Position numbers and translations under genes: made by a program. DNA of 64,000 nucleotides from Heterobasidion occidentale. Taxonomy: Eukaryota; Basidiomycota; Agaricomycetes; Russulales; Bondarzewiaceae. Positions 22,322 through 32,722 of this stretch are shown here, in pieces. The stretch lies in assembly GCA_039111635.1 (NCBI GenBank), contig JBCAQO010000013.1, positions 806,001 to 870,000 on the forward strand, given 5' to 3'. The notes beneath the pieces are model-generated. The model made no database searches, was not told where the DNA came from, and was given only the letters and a program-made list of their open reading frames with translations. Positions within the stretch are counted from its first letter, which is position 1, and every line of letters begins with the position of its first letter.

Positions 22322-23850
22322 GTACCTTACTTTTCTTTCTCTTTGGCCTACCACCTACCCTTCATCTTGCCTATGTTGCCTATGTTCCTTGATCTGCTTT
22401 GTGATAGCCAACAAACAACTATTCATAACCATAACTAGGCTCAGGCCACATCTCCACTCACTCAAAACTATTCTTAGTTCATTATTCTTATATACATAGT
22501 CTTATTTCTGTAAAATTTGTTCAACTAAAGTAAAGTGGCTTGGCTTAGTTGAGCTGTGCTACAAAATGAGTGTCTAAGGTCCCGCTCAGCTAATTCCAAA
22601 TCCTGTGCAACCTCACACGAAAATTTGTGATTCTGCATAATTTCAGAAGTCGCTGTAAACTCTGCTCCAAAACTCCAACTCCAATTGTCCGTTGGAGAAT
22701 CTGGCCAGATGCTTGACATTCTTGTAAATTACTGGTCAATTTAGGGTCGAATCAGAATTCCAGCAGCATTACTATGCTGGGACCAGAGTTAAACAATGTT
22801 TAGCTATTCTGGCTGCCTAGGTCCCACACGCTCACTAACAACTCTTAAATCACTGTACATACCTGACTAAATATATCAATTTCCTAATAGTGTTTTTTTT
22901 GTAATTGTTAAAGGCGAGGAAAAAGTGTCAGGCAGTGGCCGAGGGGGGAGACTCAAAAAACGGCGTTGGGCCCAGAGTTGAACGATTCATCTGAGCCTTC
23001 AGTCACACTAAGTCACGCTTGCTGATTAGAAGTCCAACAGCTTATAGCTCGTGTGAGGTGGGCTTGGTCTTGGAATGAACATGGATTTGCTCGCAAGAAA
23101 ACTAAACAGACTGGTGGGACTATGGTACTCAAGATGTGGATAGTGAATACAGTAAAGTGCACGTATCAAAAAACAAAAGATTATATACCAGATAGACATG
23201 CTTCAAGGGGAATCTTCGAGGGAATTTTGGAGTGATGATGGATTATGCCACTCGGACGTGCTGTGCTTTGTGAAAAAGGAAAAAAACGAATCAGGGTGGA
23301 TGTGCTGTGTATCACGAAGGGAAAAGGAGGGTTTGAAGGGGAGGAAGGAGCAAGGAGTCTAGGGTTGATGTTTTGCAATGAAAATGAGGTAGACAAGCTT
23401 GCTGCAACAAAATTAGTGTGTCCGTGACTTATAAGAGTTGCCAAAGATAATGGGATGCTGGGACATGAAGGAGCAGAAGAGAACAATAGCGCACCAAACA
23501 TTTCGTAGTCTGCCTCAGGCAGTTGTGTACACAATGGCGGACCGCGAGATTCAAGTTGGCGCTGCTGAGGTGGACGTCCCTCGTCATCGTTAAGCTTGCT
23601 GTAAGAAGCGGCGCTAGTCACTTTGGTTGCAGGCTATTTGCAACCCCACATGCGCACCGCAAAAAGGCTGGAAAATCGAGGATTTGTTGAGAGGTAAGGT
23701 TGGATGTCAAGCTGCATTTTGATACGCTCGAGGATGTCAGCTTTTGTACTGTCTTTGGAGATGCCGAGGGCCGAGGCGATATCCTGCAGCTCGGTCTTTG
23801 CCTTTGCTTTGAGCCCCCCGCTGAAGGATGATGTGCCTAGCGCACACTGT
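22322..23850. other. Gene-poor stretch, including the right inverted-repeat arm
   Basis: No supported gene. 22560-22690 is the reverse-complement partner of 21838-21955. Near 22,775 GCTGGGACCAGAGTT recurs as a reverse complement near 30,965. The part 23,200-23,650 may be the decayed 3' region of the minus-strand transposase that follows, but only short islands are open. Confidence 0.45.
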
Positions 23851-23852
23851 GT

Positions 23853-26800
23853 CTAACGCTGCCATTCTGCCTCAGCCTTCTTCTCTTTGTCTGCTTGATC
23901 CTGCTCGGCTTTTGCTTCGCGATGAGCAACATCTTCCCTCCACTCCTTCAAGAGATCTTTGGAGGTGAGTATGCGGGACGTTGTATGGATTTGTCTTGAC
24001 CCGCTCACCTTCTTGGCATTCAACTGCAGCTTTGTTATAGTGTGTTCTTTCTCCATGAGTATGCAATGCGCTTTGGCGGCACTCCATAGGGCCTCGGACA
24101 TCTGTAAGCTCTTGGCTTGGTCTTGTATTATTTGCCACAGTCGCTGAATCTCTTCTTCCATCTGCTCTCTTGTTTGACAACGGTTTGCGGTGATGGGGGA
24201 AGGGAAAGGCTGTTGGATAGAGGGGTTGAGACCCATGAGTGTCTTGTTTGCAATTGTGTTTTTCAACTGATTGATTGTGTGGATGAGGTGAACTGTGAGC
24301 TGGATATGGACAAGGAAGATGCGGGACACGAGTCGATGTGGAGCGAGCGCGGAAGGGTGTGAGATGTGGATTGGGCTGTTGGAGCAATGTTCATTGCATC
24401 ACGCTGGAGGTTGTCAATAGCAACGAGCACTGCGGTCACGTCGTCTTCGCTAATTGTAAGTCCAATGTCAACTGCTTTCCAATAATCATATGAGTATTGA
24501 CCTTGAAGATGCTGTTGAAGGTGTTCCTTGGTCTGGGGAAGCGTAGTGTGTGGATTGCAGATGAAATCCTTGATAATTCCCCATGCAACTGGATCACAAC
24601 GAGGGTCTGTAATATAGTGTTAATGTACTAGCGATACTGTCAATCAAAACCACACGCACCACTGCTACTTGCATGAGACTTGAAAAGCCCGCTTGCTTCT
24701 GGTCAAATGCTCTCATCTCCTACAACATTCTTGCTTGTGGCTAGGTTGTCGATTGCTCATGAGGAGGAGTCTAAAGACTTGGTAGACTCAGAAGACTCGG
24801 AGGCATTGTCTGAGTTGTTTGAGTGAGAATTTTGAGGGCTCATATAGTCAAGATTGTCTGATGAGGGGATATCAAAGAACTCAAGCGCTGTGGTGGTGGG
24901 ATAGGATGAAGGAGCGTGTGAGTGTGTGGAAGTCGCGTGGCTCGGTGCAAAGTCAATGTCAGTGAAAATCTTTGAGTTGAGTGGATGGATTCCGGTCTTG
25001 CACCAGACAGCAAGGATGGTTTTTAGGGTGAAAGTGTGTTTTGGATTGACATATAGATGTTTACAACATCTTTGAGTGCCACAATCCTGCCTGAGCACGT
25101 GTTTTGCCAAGCACTCTGCAAAGGCCCAAACACACCTACATCAAGGGGTTGAAGACGGTGCATTGTGTGTGGGGGCAAGCAAAATAGATGGATATTATGT
25201 TCAATTGCGAGTGAATGCATACAATCCACCACGTGCGAGCCGTGGCTATCATAAATAAGGAGTATAGGTTTTCCGGAGCTGTTGTGTGCCTTTGCCTGAG
25301 GAATGAAAGAAAGCTCAAACCAGCTTGCACACAGAAAGTCTGATGTCCACCCATTCTCCAATGTACCAATTCTAGTAGAAGGATAAGCAAGCCAAAATTC
25401 ACAAGAAAAACTAAGAAAACATACATAATATTTTTATCCTGTTCACCCCACCCCGGAAACATATTTTTCTTGGAAATATGAACCTAGGCAAGGTATATGT
25501 GCCGTTGGCACAAATGCATTTAATGACAGTTACAAGTTCAAGACTGTCATTTTGAATCTTTATGCAAGCCCTTTGCTCTCAACCATAAAACATTTTCCAT
25601 ATGTTTCCTTTTCATCCACCTCCAAGCTGAATACCTTTTTCGTCCATGTTATAGACATTTTCCCAGGGTATGTCATGCTTCTGTATGAAATTCTCTAAAA
25701 GCTCGAAGTGGTGTTCAACAGTGGTGGGATTAAATGCGCGTCAAGGCCGGAAAGACATGTTAGGTCGTAGACCTATCACGTGCACCGATGCACGAAGGGG
25801 TCCCTAGGCTAAACCTCCACTGGTTCGTATAGTCGTAGACTCCAATGGATGAAGACGATGGATTGTCTTTGGGCTCTTTCGAGGAACTCGGGTCGCTGTC
25901 GGCTTTGTTCTCGAAGAGATTGAGAAGGTGATCTTCGAGGTCTTCTCGATGATGAGGAGGAACCGGATAGTCTTCTCCTGTCCAACAGATGATACGAGGG
26001 GGGTTCCAACTGAGAACGCTGAAAGGCAGCTAGCCCGTATAGAAGCGGATGAGTAGAGGGAGGGGAGGGAAGGGAGACGAGTCCATGTTCTTTGTCAGAC
26101 CGTGCAAAGAGTTTCTCAGATCTGACAGAGATCACGAAGCGTGGGCTAGAAGGTAGCCAGACGCCGGGTGCAGTGCAGAGATCGAGTGTATTACAGGTGA
26201 ACGAGCTGAGCTTCTTAGAAGCTCATCTCGGCTATTTATACAAAGAAGTATCTAGGGCAGGATCGCGATCTGGTCTGTGCGCTTCTCAGGTACTGAAGTC
26301 AACGATCGAGATCCGTAAGCAAAGATGTGTCATCGATCTAACTATAGTACTGGGGCACTAACGTCTGTCCACATCATATGAAATACCGAGCCACATAGCG
26401 ATCGATCAGGAACCAGGAACTAGGGTCAGGAACCAATGTCTGTCCACATCAAGAATCAGGAACCGGAGGTCAGCGTTCATGTGTTAGCATGTAAATGGTA
26501 AGGAGTCATGGAAAGCGGTCCGAGTCTGCAACAAGTCCGAAGCACTTGACCAGCCCATCCACTCACGTGCGAAGCACGTGTTAGGACACGGTCCTAACAA
26601 GACACCCAAGCACAAGCTCTGGATTCCGGTCCAGAAAGCAATGGATATACCTGAAAGATGGCAAAGTCCCGTAAAGGGCCTGAACTTTTGGCCAGTCTGC
26701 TTTGAGACTGCATAACCAGTAGACCCCCTAGATATTGAATCCATTCAGCTAAGACCTTTTCTTGAGCATTGTTCAGTAACTGCTCTCTTTCATGAGCATT

Positions 26801-26983
26801 TTTTGGAGCAGATGACTTCTTGAGATAATGATGCCGCAGAGTGGAAACTGAGATTCCAAAAGCAATGGCAGCCTGATTATAGCTTGAGTGTATACCATCC
26901 TGGAGAGATTGACAAGCGGCTTCAACAGTAGACTCACGGATCTCCCTTTCCTTGTCTCTCTTTTTCTTGCCTGAGGATGTCAT
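23853..26983 (-). pseudogene. Pogo/Fot1-like (Tc1/mariner superfamily) transposase pseudogene split by a solo LTR
   Basis: The N-terminal part (26983-26600) starts MTSSGKKKRDKEREIRES and carries a helix-turn-helix (YNQAAIAFGISVSTLRHHYL) and AQEKVLAEWIQYLG. It stops in the solo LTR. From 25757 the DDE domain resumes: RAFNPTTVEHHFELL, NMDEKGIQLG (first Asp), LLIYDSHGSH (second Asp) and HRLQPLDVGVFGPLQ (third Asp). The C-terminal tail to about 23,860 is a low-conservation charged region. Excluding the LTR and one AGACA joins the frame in phase, but an in-frame TGA follows in FRP-stop-RAFN (CGA expected), plus others near 25,640. It is inactive. Terminal inverted repeats were not found. The DDE motif order supports the family strongly. 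Confidence 0.85.
25758..26599 (-). mobile_element. Solo LTR, family B, 842 bp, target duplication AGACA
   Basis: On the minus strand it reads TGTTAGGACCGTGTCC to CTACGACCTAACA. AGACA occurs at 25753-25757 and again at 26600-26604, a perfect 5-bp duplication. No internal sequence remains, so the element was lost by LTR-LTR recombination after inserting into the pogo transposase. It is homologous to 8017-8851. Confidence 0.93.
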
Positions 26984-27639
26984 GAGCTGTAGGGTGTTAA
27001 AATAGCCTGTTGCGTGGGCTACTCGAGTTTGCAGTAGACTCTTGCAAACGCGCGAGGGTCCCATGTATTTAGGAATCTAACTAAATACCGTGAAAATAAG
27101 CAACTGTATAGTATGTTCAAGCCACCGCAGGATGCCGCGAGCGCGCCGGCTTGAATTTCCCACGCCACGCACCACTCAGAATTCTAACACAAGGAGTCTA
27201 CAAAGTCAGTCCGAGCACAAATGAGAGCCTGCCTTGACACTCCTGCACGAGCTCCGCCAACGGAACACGTCGGAGCTTCAAAAAAAGTCACCTTTCCGAG
27301 GCCAAAGTCACTCTGCGCATCCTCTTGCGCTGATATTTTATTTGAGGCATGAACTTCCTACTGATCACCCTCGGATTTTTTTCACATTATTTTCATTCAT
27401 ATACATTCCCTGCTCCTTTTCTTAAATAAGGTTTAAAATGCAAGATCGGTTGGATCTTGTCGCAACAGAGAGTCAAGATTCCACATGATTTCTCTTTTCT
27501 GCCCCATGCGCTTGTTTAGAAGTCTAAAAAAATATACAGCTAATCTATACATACACAGTAACATACATGAATATTTTCAGGGCTGCCACAACAATAGGGA
27601 GGAAGTTATATCGATTGTCCAACTCTGGTCCACTGTTCA
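26984..27639. other. Intergenic, no gene seen
   Basis: Upstream of the pogo-like transposase start. It should contain that element's 5' end, but I could not pair a terminal inverted repeat with the 22,900-23,850 side. Homopolymer-rich. Confidence 0.4.
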
Positions 27640-27681
27640 CCCCAGTGAGAATCCCCCCACGGCTGAGAGGACGAGGTAGGA
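27640..27681 (+). repeat. 42-bp inverted repeat, left copy
   Basis: Starts CCCCAGTGAGAATCCCCCCA and ends GAGGACGAGGTAGGA. The reverse complement at 30921-30962 is identical over all 42 positions. CAACTCTGGTCC occurs just outside both copies in the same orientation (27620-27631 and 30965-30976). Confidence 0.9.
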
Positions 27682-27719
27682 CGAGATTGGAGCTTCCTAT
27701 CTTGTCCTACCTCGTCCTC
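27667..27719 (+). repeat. Hairpin with 21-bp stem overlapping the inverted repeat
   Basis: The arm GAGGACGAGGTAGGACGAGA(T) pairs with ATCTTGTCCTACCTCGTCCTC, with one G-T position, around an 11-nt loop TGGAGCTTCCT. The outer arm is part of the 42-bp repeat, so three related copies of the sequence exist in this segment. Confidence 0.85.
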
Positions 27720-28839
27720 TGGCGTCATCAAATCTGGACTTATGCCATCAATCCATCTGAGTATATATCATGTCATCCAAAATTTTAGATGCTTCTATAT
27801 CCTCTGGTCGGACCCAGTGGGAGCTTCAGATCCTGGTTCCAGTCTCAGTATTTAAATAGAATCAGAATAAACATTTTTATTTTTATTTGTACCACTACCA
27901 AAACACGCAAGAAAAAACGGCCAGTCATATGAGAAAACTAAGTACCCGGACAAGCAGCGTCGAAGAAGCAGGGCCACCACCCAGCTCGCCTGCGATTCCA
28001 TCGTCACGCTCTGAGGAGACGACAATGAGCGTGCTTGTGTCGTTCGGCGGGCTCGTCAGCATCGGAGACATGAGCTGCCAGCGCGGCAGTGGAGAGGGAA
28101 GGGAGACGGGACGTTGAGCGCCGAGATGCGCGAGACGACACCGGTGAGTCTGGGTGTGCTTGCCAAGGAGGTGTTTCTGCTGTGAGGGATTTGATAGTCA
28201 GAGTGTAATGAGGATTAAGTCAATAGAGAACTCACTGATACGGCTACTGGAATTCAGCGGCAATTCTGCACGCATGGCGTTGAGATTGTCGAGCGGATCA
28301 GCAATGCACTCTGCTGAGGTTGTTCGAGACGAGGAAGGGGACAGGGATGGAGAGAGATGAGAGTACATACCTATTTTTTCTCCTTCTCGCTCCGATCCCC
28401 TCATCGATTTTGTTGTTTATGTGTGAGTGTCGGTGCACAAGAGCGCCGTTTGGAAGATCTAGAGTGAGTAAGGTGCATATATGCGTGCAAATTGCTTACC
28501 TCGAGGCTTGAGAATCCGCCTCGAGTTGGAGGCAAGTCATCTTGGGTATTTCATGTTCTTGAAGTGGATGTTTGAATGCCAGGGTGTTGAACCAAAGGAG
28601 GGGAGCTCTGAGAGAGGAGACCGTAGAGGAGGTTGAGAGACAAAGTCAATACGTCCCACAAGCAACGACTTGACTTACCGCATATGGCCGTATATCATGT
28701 GACCGTACCGACTTGTCCCTTCGCAAGCCATTGTGTCCTGACTCCTGCAGTGTCCTGCTTGTCGGCCAGACAGTCCACCCCGACAGTGAGTACAAACCCC
28801 TTTCCACGCCCTGCCCCCATGTTAACCTGTATCCACCCG

Positions 28840-29260
28840 GTTGTCGTCCAGCAGCGCCATGTAAACGACCATGCAGCAAAGCTAAGTGCTCGGTTCGTCT
28901 TACCCATCTACGCCGCCTCCACCCCCACCACGCGACTGGACCACTTCATCACCTACGCCCTCCATCGGACACGACACCACTCTGCCATCACCTTCGCCTC
29001 CCTCTACCTCCTCCAGCGATTCAAGGCCCGCTTCCCCGCCGCAAAGGGCTCCTCGGGGCACTGACTGTTGATCTTAGCGAGATCAACCGGATGGAGCGTG
29101 AGATGTGCAGCTATCTCGAGCAGCAGCTCAATGTCGAGCCCTTAATTCTGCATCATCTCGAAGCATAGGTACGCCGACACTTTGCTGACCCTGGAATCTA
29201 ACCTATCCTCCACCTTCCTGCACTCCATCCCCACCACCCACCACCACCACCACCACCTCC
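28840..29260 (+). pseudogene. Cyclin (Pho85-cyclin/PCL-like) pseudogene with internal deletion
   Basis: In one frame AAKLSARFVLPIYAAST, LDHFITYALHRTRHHSAITF and ASLYLLQRFKARFPAAKGSS resemble the first half of a fungal cyclin box. After GSSGH there is a stop, and a second frame gives LSEINRMEREMCSYLEQQLN and VEPLILHHLEA, the end of the box. The stretch expected between them is absent, an apparent deletion of roughly 100-150 bp, so the product would be non-functional. Upstream (28633-28840) and downstream (Pro/Ser-rich to about 29,600) segments look like its degenerate flanks. It lies wholly within the 42-bp inverted repeats. Family assignment is from motif memory. Confidence 0.6.
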
Positions 29261-29582
29261 ATCCCCGTGTTCGGCCCGCGGACGTCGCCTCCCAAGCCCG
29301 CGCAGCCCACGATCGTGTTGCATTCCATCTTGTACTCCCCCACCCCAAGACCCCTGCATCGTCGCATTCCACCTCCACCTCCCCTGCATCGTCTATATCG
29401 CCACAGATGCCCCAGGACCCCCAGGTCGGCGACTTCGTCAAGGTCCTCTCGGGCTCCGCGTCGTCGACCAACATGGACCTCGCGGGCGACGCGATCATGA
29501 TGCCACCCGTTACCACACACTCGATACCCCTCCCCTCCGCCAGCAAGCCGTCTTCAAAGCCGTCCTCTCCCAAATCAATACG

Positions 29583-29628
29583 ATCGGTTCACATCTCTCC
29601 CGCCTCGTCGACTCATCATCCAAAATTT
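29583..29628 (+). repeat. Direct repeat flanking the minisatellite, left copy
   Basis: Reads TCGGTTCACATCTCTCCCGC, then CTCGTCGACTCATCATCCAA. It recurs at 30465-30508 with about four differences. The minisatellite lies between the copies. Confidence 0.8.
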
Positions 29629-29779
29629 GACACAAAAGAACCACACAATTTGCCCTCCTCCTCCTCCTTCTCCCCTCGTCCTCCCCCACCTGCCCTCGCT
29701 CGCTTGCCCTCAATGTTTTTACCATCCCTGCGTCGCCGTCAATATCCTCATCACTCCAGCCTCGTCTCTCTATCTCTTG

Positions 29780-30450
29780 GCCCCCCATCTCTCGTGCTGT
29801 GTCTCTCACGCCGTGTCTCTCGCGCCGTGTCTCGTGCTGTGTCCCGCTGCCCCGTGTCTCGCGTCTGTCGCGCCTCGTCTGTCACGCCTCGTCTGTCTCT
29901 CTCGTTCTCCACCTCTCTCTCTCGTCTCTCTTGGCGCCCCGTCCGTCTCTCTCATTCTCCGCCTCTCGTGCTCCGCCTCTCTCTCTCGGCACCCCATTTC
30001 TCGGGCCGTATCTCGCGACGCACGGCCCTATATGCCTTGTCTTGCACCACGCCGCCCTGTGCGTGCTCTCTCGCAATGGCGAGGCTCTGTGCGCGGCCTT
30101 GTGCGCCCTTTCCTGCGACGCGGGACCCTGTGAGCCCTCTCTCACGACGCGCCGCCCTGTGAGCCCTCTCTCGCGAGGCGAGGCTCTGTGCGTGGCCATG
30201 TGAACCGTCTCCCGAGAGGCGCGGCCCTGTGAGCCCTCTCCCGCGACGCGCCGACCTGTGCACTCTCTCTCGCGATGGCGAGGCTCTGTGCGCGGCCATG
30301 TGAATCGTCTCCCACGAGGCGCGGTCCTGTGAGCCCTCTCCCGCGATGCAGGACCCTGTGCGCCATCTCCCGCGCCGTGCCGCTCTGTGAGCCCTTTCGC
30401 GCGCCGCGCCGCTCCGCGAACCATCTCCCGCGCGACGAGGCTCTGTGAGC
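29780..30450 (+). repeat. GC-rich minisatellite, about 34-bp unit with a 102-bp higher-order period
   Basis: The first part (to about 29,990) repeats short units around CTCGCGCCGTGTCTC. From about 30,000 the unit is near CGCGACGCGCCGCCCTGTGA plus GCCCTCTCTCG. The block GCGAGGCTCTGTGCGTGGCC at 30177 recurs at 30279 as GCGAGGCTCTGTGCGCGGCC, a spacing of 102 bp (three units). Long open frames on both strands here are by-products of the repeat and GC content. Confidence 0.8.
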
Positions 30451-30464
30451 CGGTTAGGTTACGG

Positions 30465-30508
30465 TCGGTTCATGTCTCTCCCGCCTCGTCAAATCATCAT
30501 CCAAAATT
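30465..30508 (+). repeat. Direct repeat flanking the minisatellite, right copy
   Basis: TCGGTTCATGTCTCTCCCGC followed by CTCGTCAAATCATCATCCAA; the partner of 29583-29628. Confidence 0.8.
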
Positions 30509-31264
30509 GAAAGCTGGCCGTGACATGTTCGCGTACTACGCGACACGGACCGTCTGGTAGTTGAAAACATCTCGTGCTTCTTTGTGTCTTATTTCTTTCT
30601 TTTGGTTGTACATGTACCCACCAATAACTGTGTATCTAGTGTGAATACAATATATACAGGTGCTTGTATCTAGAGGGCCAGCGAGCGCGAGCACAACACG
30701 AGCGCGAGTTGCGCCAAGTCGCGCCGGAGCAGTCACATGACAAGAAATAAAAGGTTTGCGACGGAGAAAACAATTCAAAAACAAACAAAGACAAAAGAAA
30801 TACGGAAAGTCGAAGAAACCAGAAGATTTTCCTTAGTTTCTCAGTTCTTTGAGAAGGTTTTGACAGCAAAATCTCTTTTTTCCTACCTGCTCACACCTGG
30901 TCACATTTCCGTGTGAAGTTTCCTACCTCGTCCTCTCAGCCGTGGGGGGATTCTCACTGGGGTTCAACTCTGGTCCCAGCATAGTAGCGGGCTTGTAACT
31001 GTATTCAGTGAGAACTGCTACACTCAGCTACTACGGGCTGCCTCATGTTGCCAGCATAAAGTCTACTTTTTTATTTTATTTTTATTTTTATTGTATAGAC
31101 TGGTATAGATTCAGTGCCATTCAGAAAAATCTGACTGTGTCTACCTCGCATGGGACTCGAGCACAATAAAACTTACAGCCCACCAAACCTACTAAGTGTA
31201 ATCATGCCTGCGGAGGAGGGACCTGGCCAGATCATCAATCAGCCCGACCCGCGAAACGACCTTC
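30509..31264. other. Intergenic with 42-bp inverted repeat, right copy (30921-30962)
   Basis: No gene. 30921-30962 is the exact reverse complement of 27640-27681. A poly-T/A-rich stretch lies near 31,070-31,100. The 3' end of the following minus-strand BTB gene is at 31265. Confidence 0.6.
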
Positions 31265-32501
31265 TTAAGCACCCACCTGATCCAACGCCCTATCCACCTC
31301 CGCCGCCAACAGCCTCCGGAACACCTCCAGCCCGCTCCGCGCATCGAACCCCGTCACGATATCATAGTCGTACCGGCTGAGGTGCGCGCACCGCAGCGGC
31401 GCCTCGGGCACGTCGCCCGCCGCGTCCTCGAACACGACGTCGCGGTGCGGGCGCTCCCGCAGGCGCGCAGCGACGCGCGCAAAGTACGCCCAGAAGAACG
31501 GCGGCGCGCGCCAGCCCGTCGCGCCGGGGCCGACGGCGGGGCCATTGGGCGCGCCCGCGCCCGCGCCGTCGGCCGCCATGCCGCTGCCGATCATGACGGC
31601 CGTGAACGCGTTCAGCTTCGATGGGTTCCTCGCGCCGAGCGCGTCGTGCGCGCTCGGCGGCGGCACGAAGCAGCTCGCGCAGGGGGCGGCGGACGCGCGC
31701 ACGAGCGTGTCGGGGCACGGCGCGAGCCACTCCAGCGCGCCCGCGCCCGCGCCGCCGCTGCCCACCGCGACCGGGTCCATCCGCACGACCTCCTCCACGG
31801 CCTGACGCACCTCTCGCGATACTCCAGCAGCTGATAATGCTGCTCCCGCTCATGGCCGCAAAGTGCACCGAATGCGCCATCCTTGCGAGCTTCAGGCTCG
31901 CGTGCGCCGCGCGCTCCACGACGCCCTGCAGCCCGCACGCGCAGGCGAGGGCATACGCGCCGAGGGAGTCGTAGTGCACGGCGCGGGCGAGCGCGGCCTC
32001 GGCGGCCTCGTCGAGCGCGTCGAGCTGGTATTTGCGCGCGGCGGTGAGGATCGCGGGGAGCGTGTCGAGGGGTGGGGGCGGCGGGGACCGGACGGGGTAG
32101 ATCGTGCGGAGGAGGAAGTCGAGGATCGCGGCGGGCTCGGTCAGGCGGATGAGGGGGATGCCCGAAGCGTCGGTGTCTGGGTCCGAGTCTGAGGTGGGGC
32201 GGTCGCCGTTCTGGTGGAGGCGATAAGTGGACAATGTGGTCGCGAGAGGCGGAGGTTGTGACGGGGACGATGATGGAGGGGGCTGGGGAAGGCTGAAGAG
32301 GCCGTCGAAGAACGGCGAGGCGAGAGTGAGAATGAGCCTGTGCACCCGGAAGTCGACATCGTCGCTCGAGCGCAGGACCACGTCCGCCGTCGGCTGATCA
32401 AACGGTGCAGGCGCGCGCCGCACAGACCCTGCCGCGTTGATCTTTCTGGCATCATCCGATCCGAGGAGCTCTGGGATCGGAGGCTCTGGCTCAGAGCTCA
32501 T
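31265..32501 (-). pseudogene. BTB/POZ-domain protein gene 1, with two single-base frameshifts
   Basis: Start MSSEPEPPIPELL at 32501. The BTB domain spans about residues 35-140 (TADVVLRSSDDVDFRVHRLI, TLASPFFDGLFSLPQP, AAILDFLLRTIYPVRSP). A BACK-like region follows (AARKYQLDALDEAAEAALA, YALACACGLQGVVERAA). The frame then moves by -1 twice within about 60 bp: SVHFAAMSG, next EQHYQLLEYRERCV, next QAVEEVVRMDP. The last frame runs to a stop at 31265 and carries a Cys pair (CASCF) and GWRAPPFFWAYFARV, which also occur in the paralogues. Either a recent pseudogene or two base-call deletions in a very GC-rich region. BTB proteins of this type probably act in protein interaction or ubiquitin-ligase recruitment, but that is family knowledge only. 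Confidence 0.85.
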
Positions 32502-32722
32502 CGTAGGGCGAGAGGAGGTCTGGGTCCTTGGGGAACGCGCGTACGCAGCCCAGCGACATGCAGAAGCGCGGGGTTGGGGCGGCCGTTCCCGACTCGAGTG
32601 ACAGACTTGTACGAGAAGACTATGGTAATGTGAAATAAAAAAGAGCACCGGCATCATAGTCCAATGCATAACGACAGCGACAGACAGGGCTACAACACAT
32701 CCTCCTGGCACACGCAAGCTGT

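Noticed and set aside
29882..30424. Long minus-strand open frames with repeating RGLTGPR-type sequence
   Set aside because: They are produced by the 34-bp minisatellite; similar open frames occur on the other strand too.
31362..32717. A 451-codon frame as the true extent of BTB gene 1
   Set aside because: The extra N-terminal residues lack similarity to the family and the C-terminal 140 residues are off-frame; paralogues show the correct frame is split by two single-base shifts.
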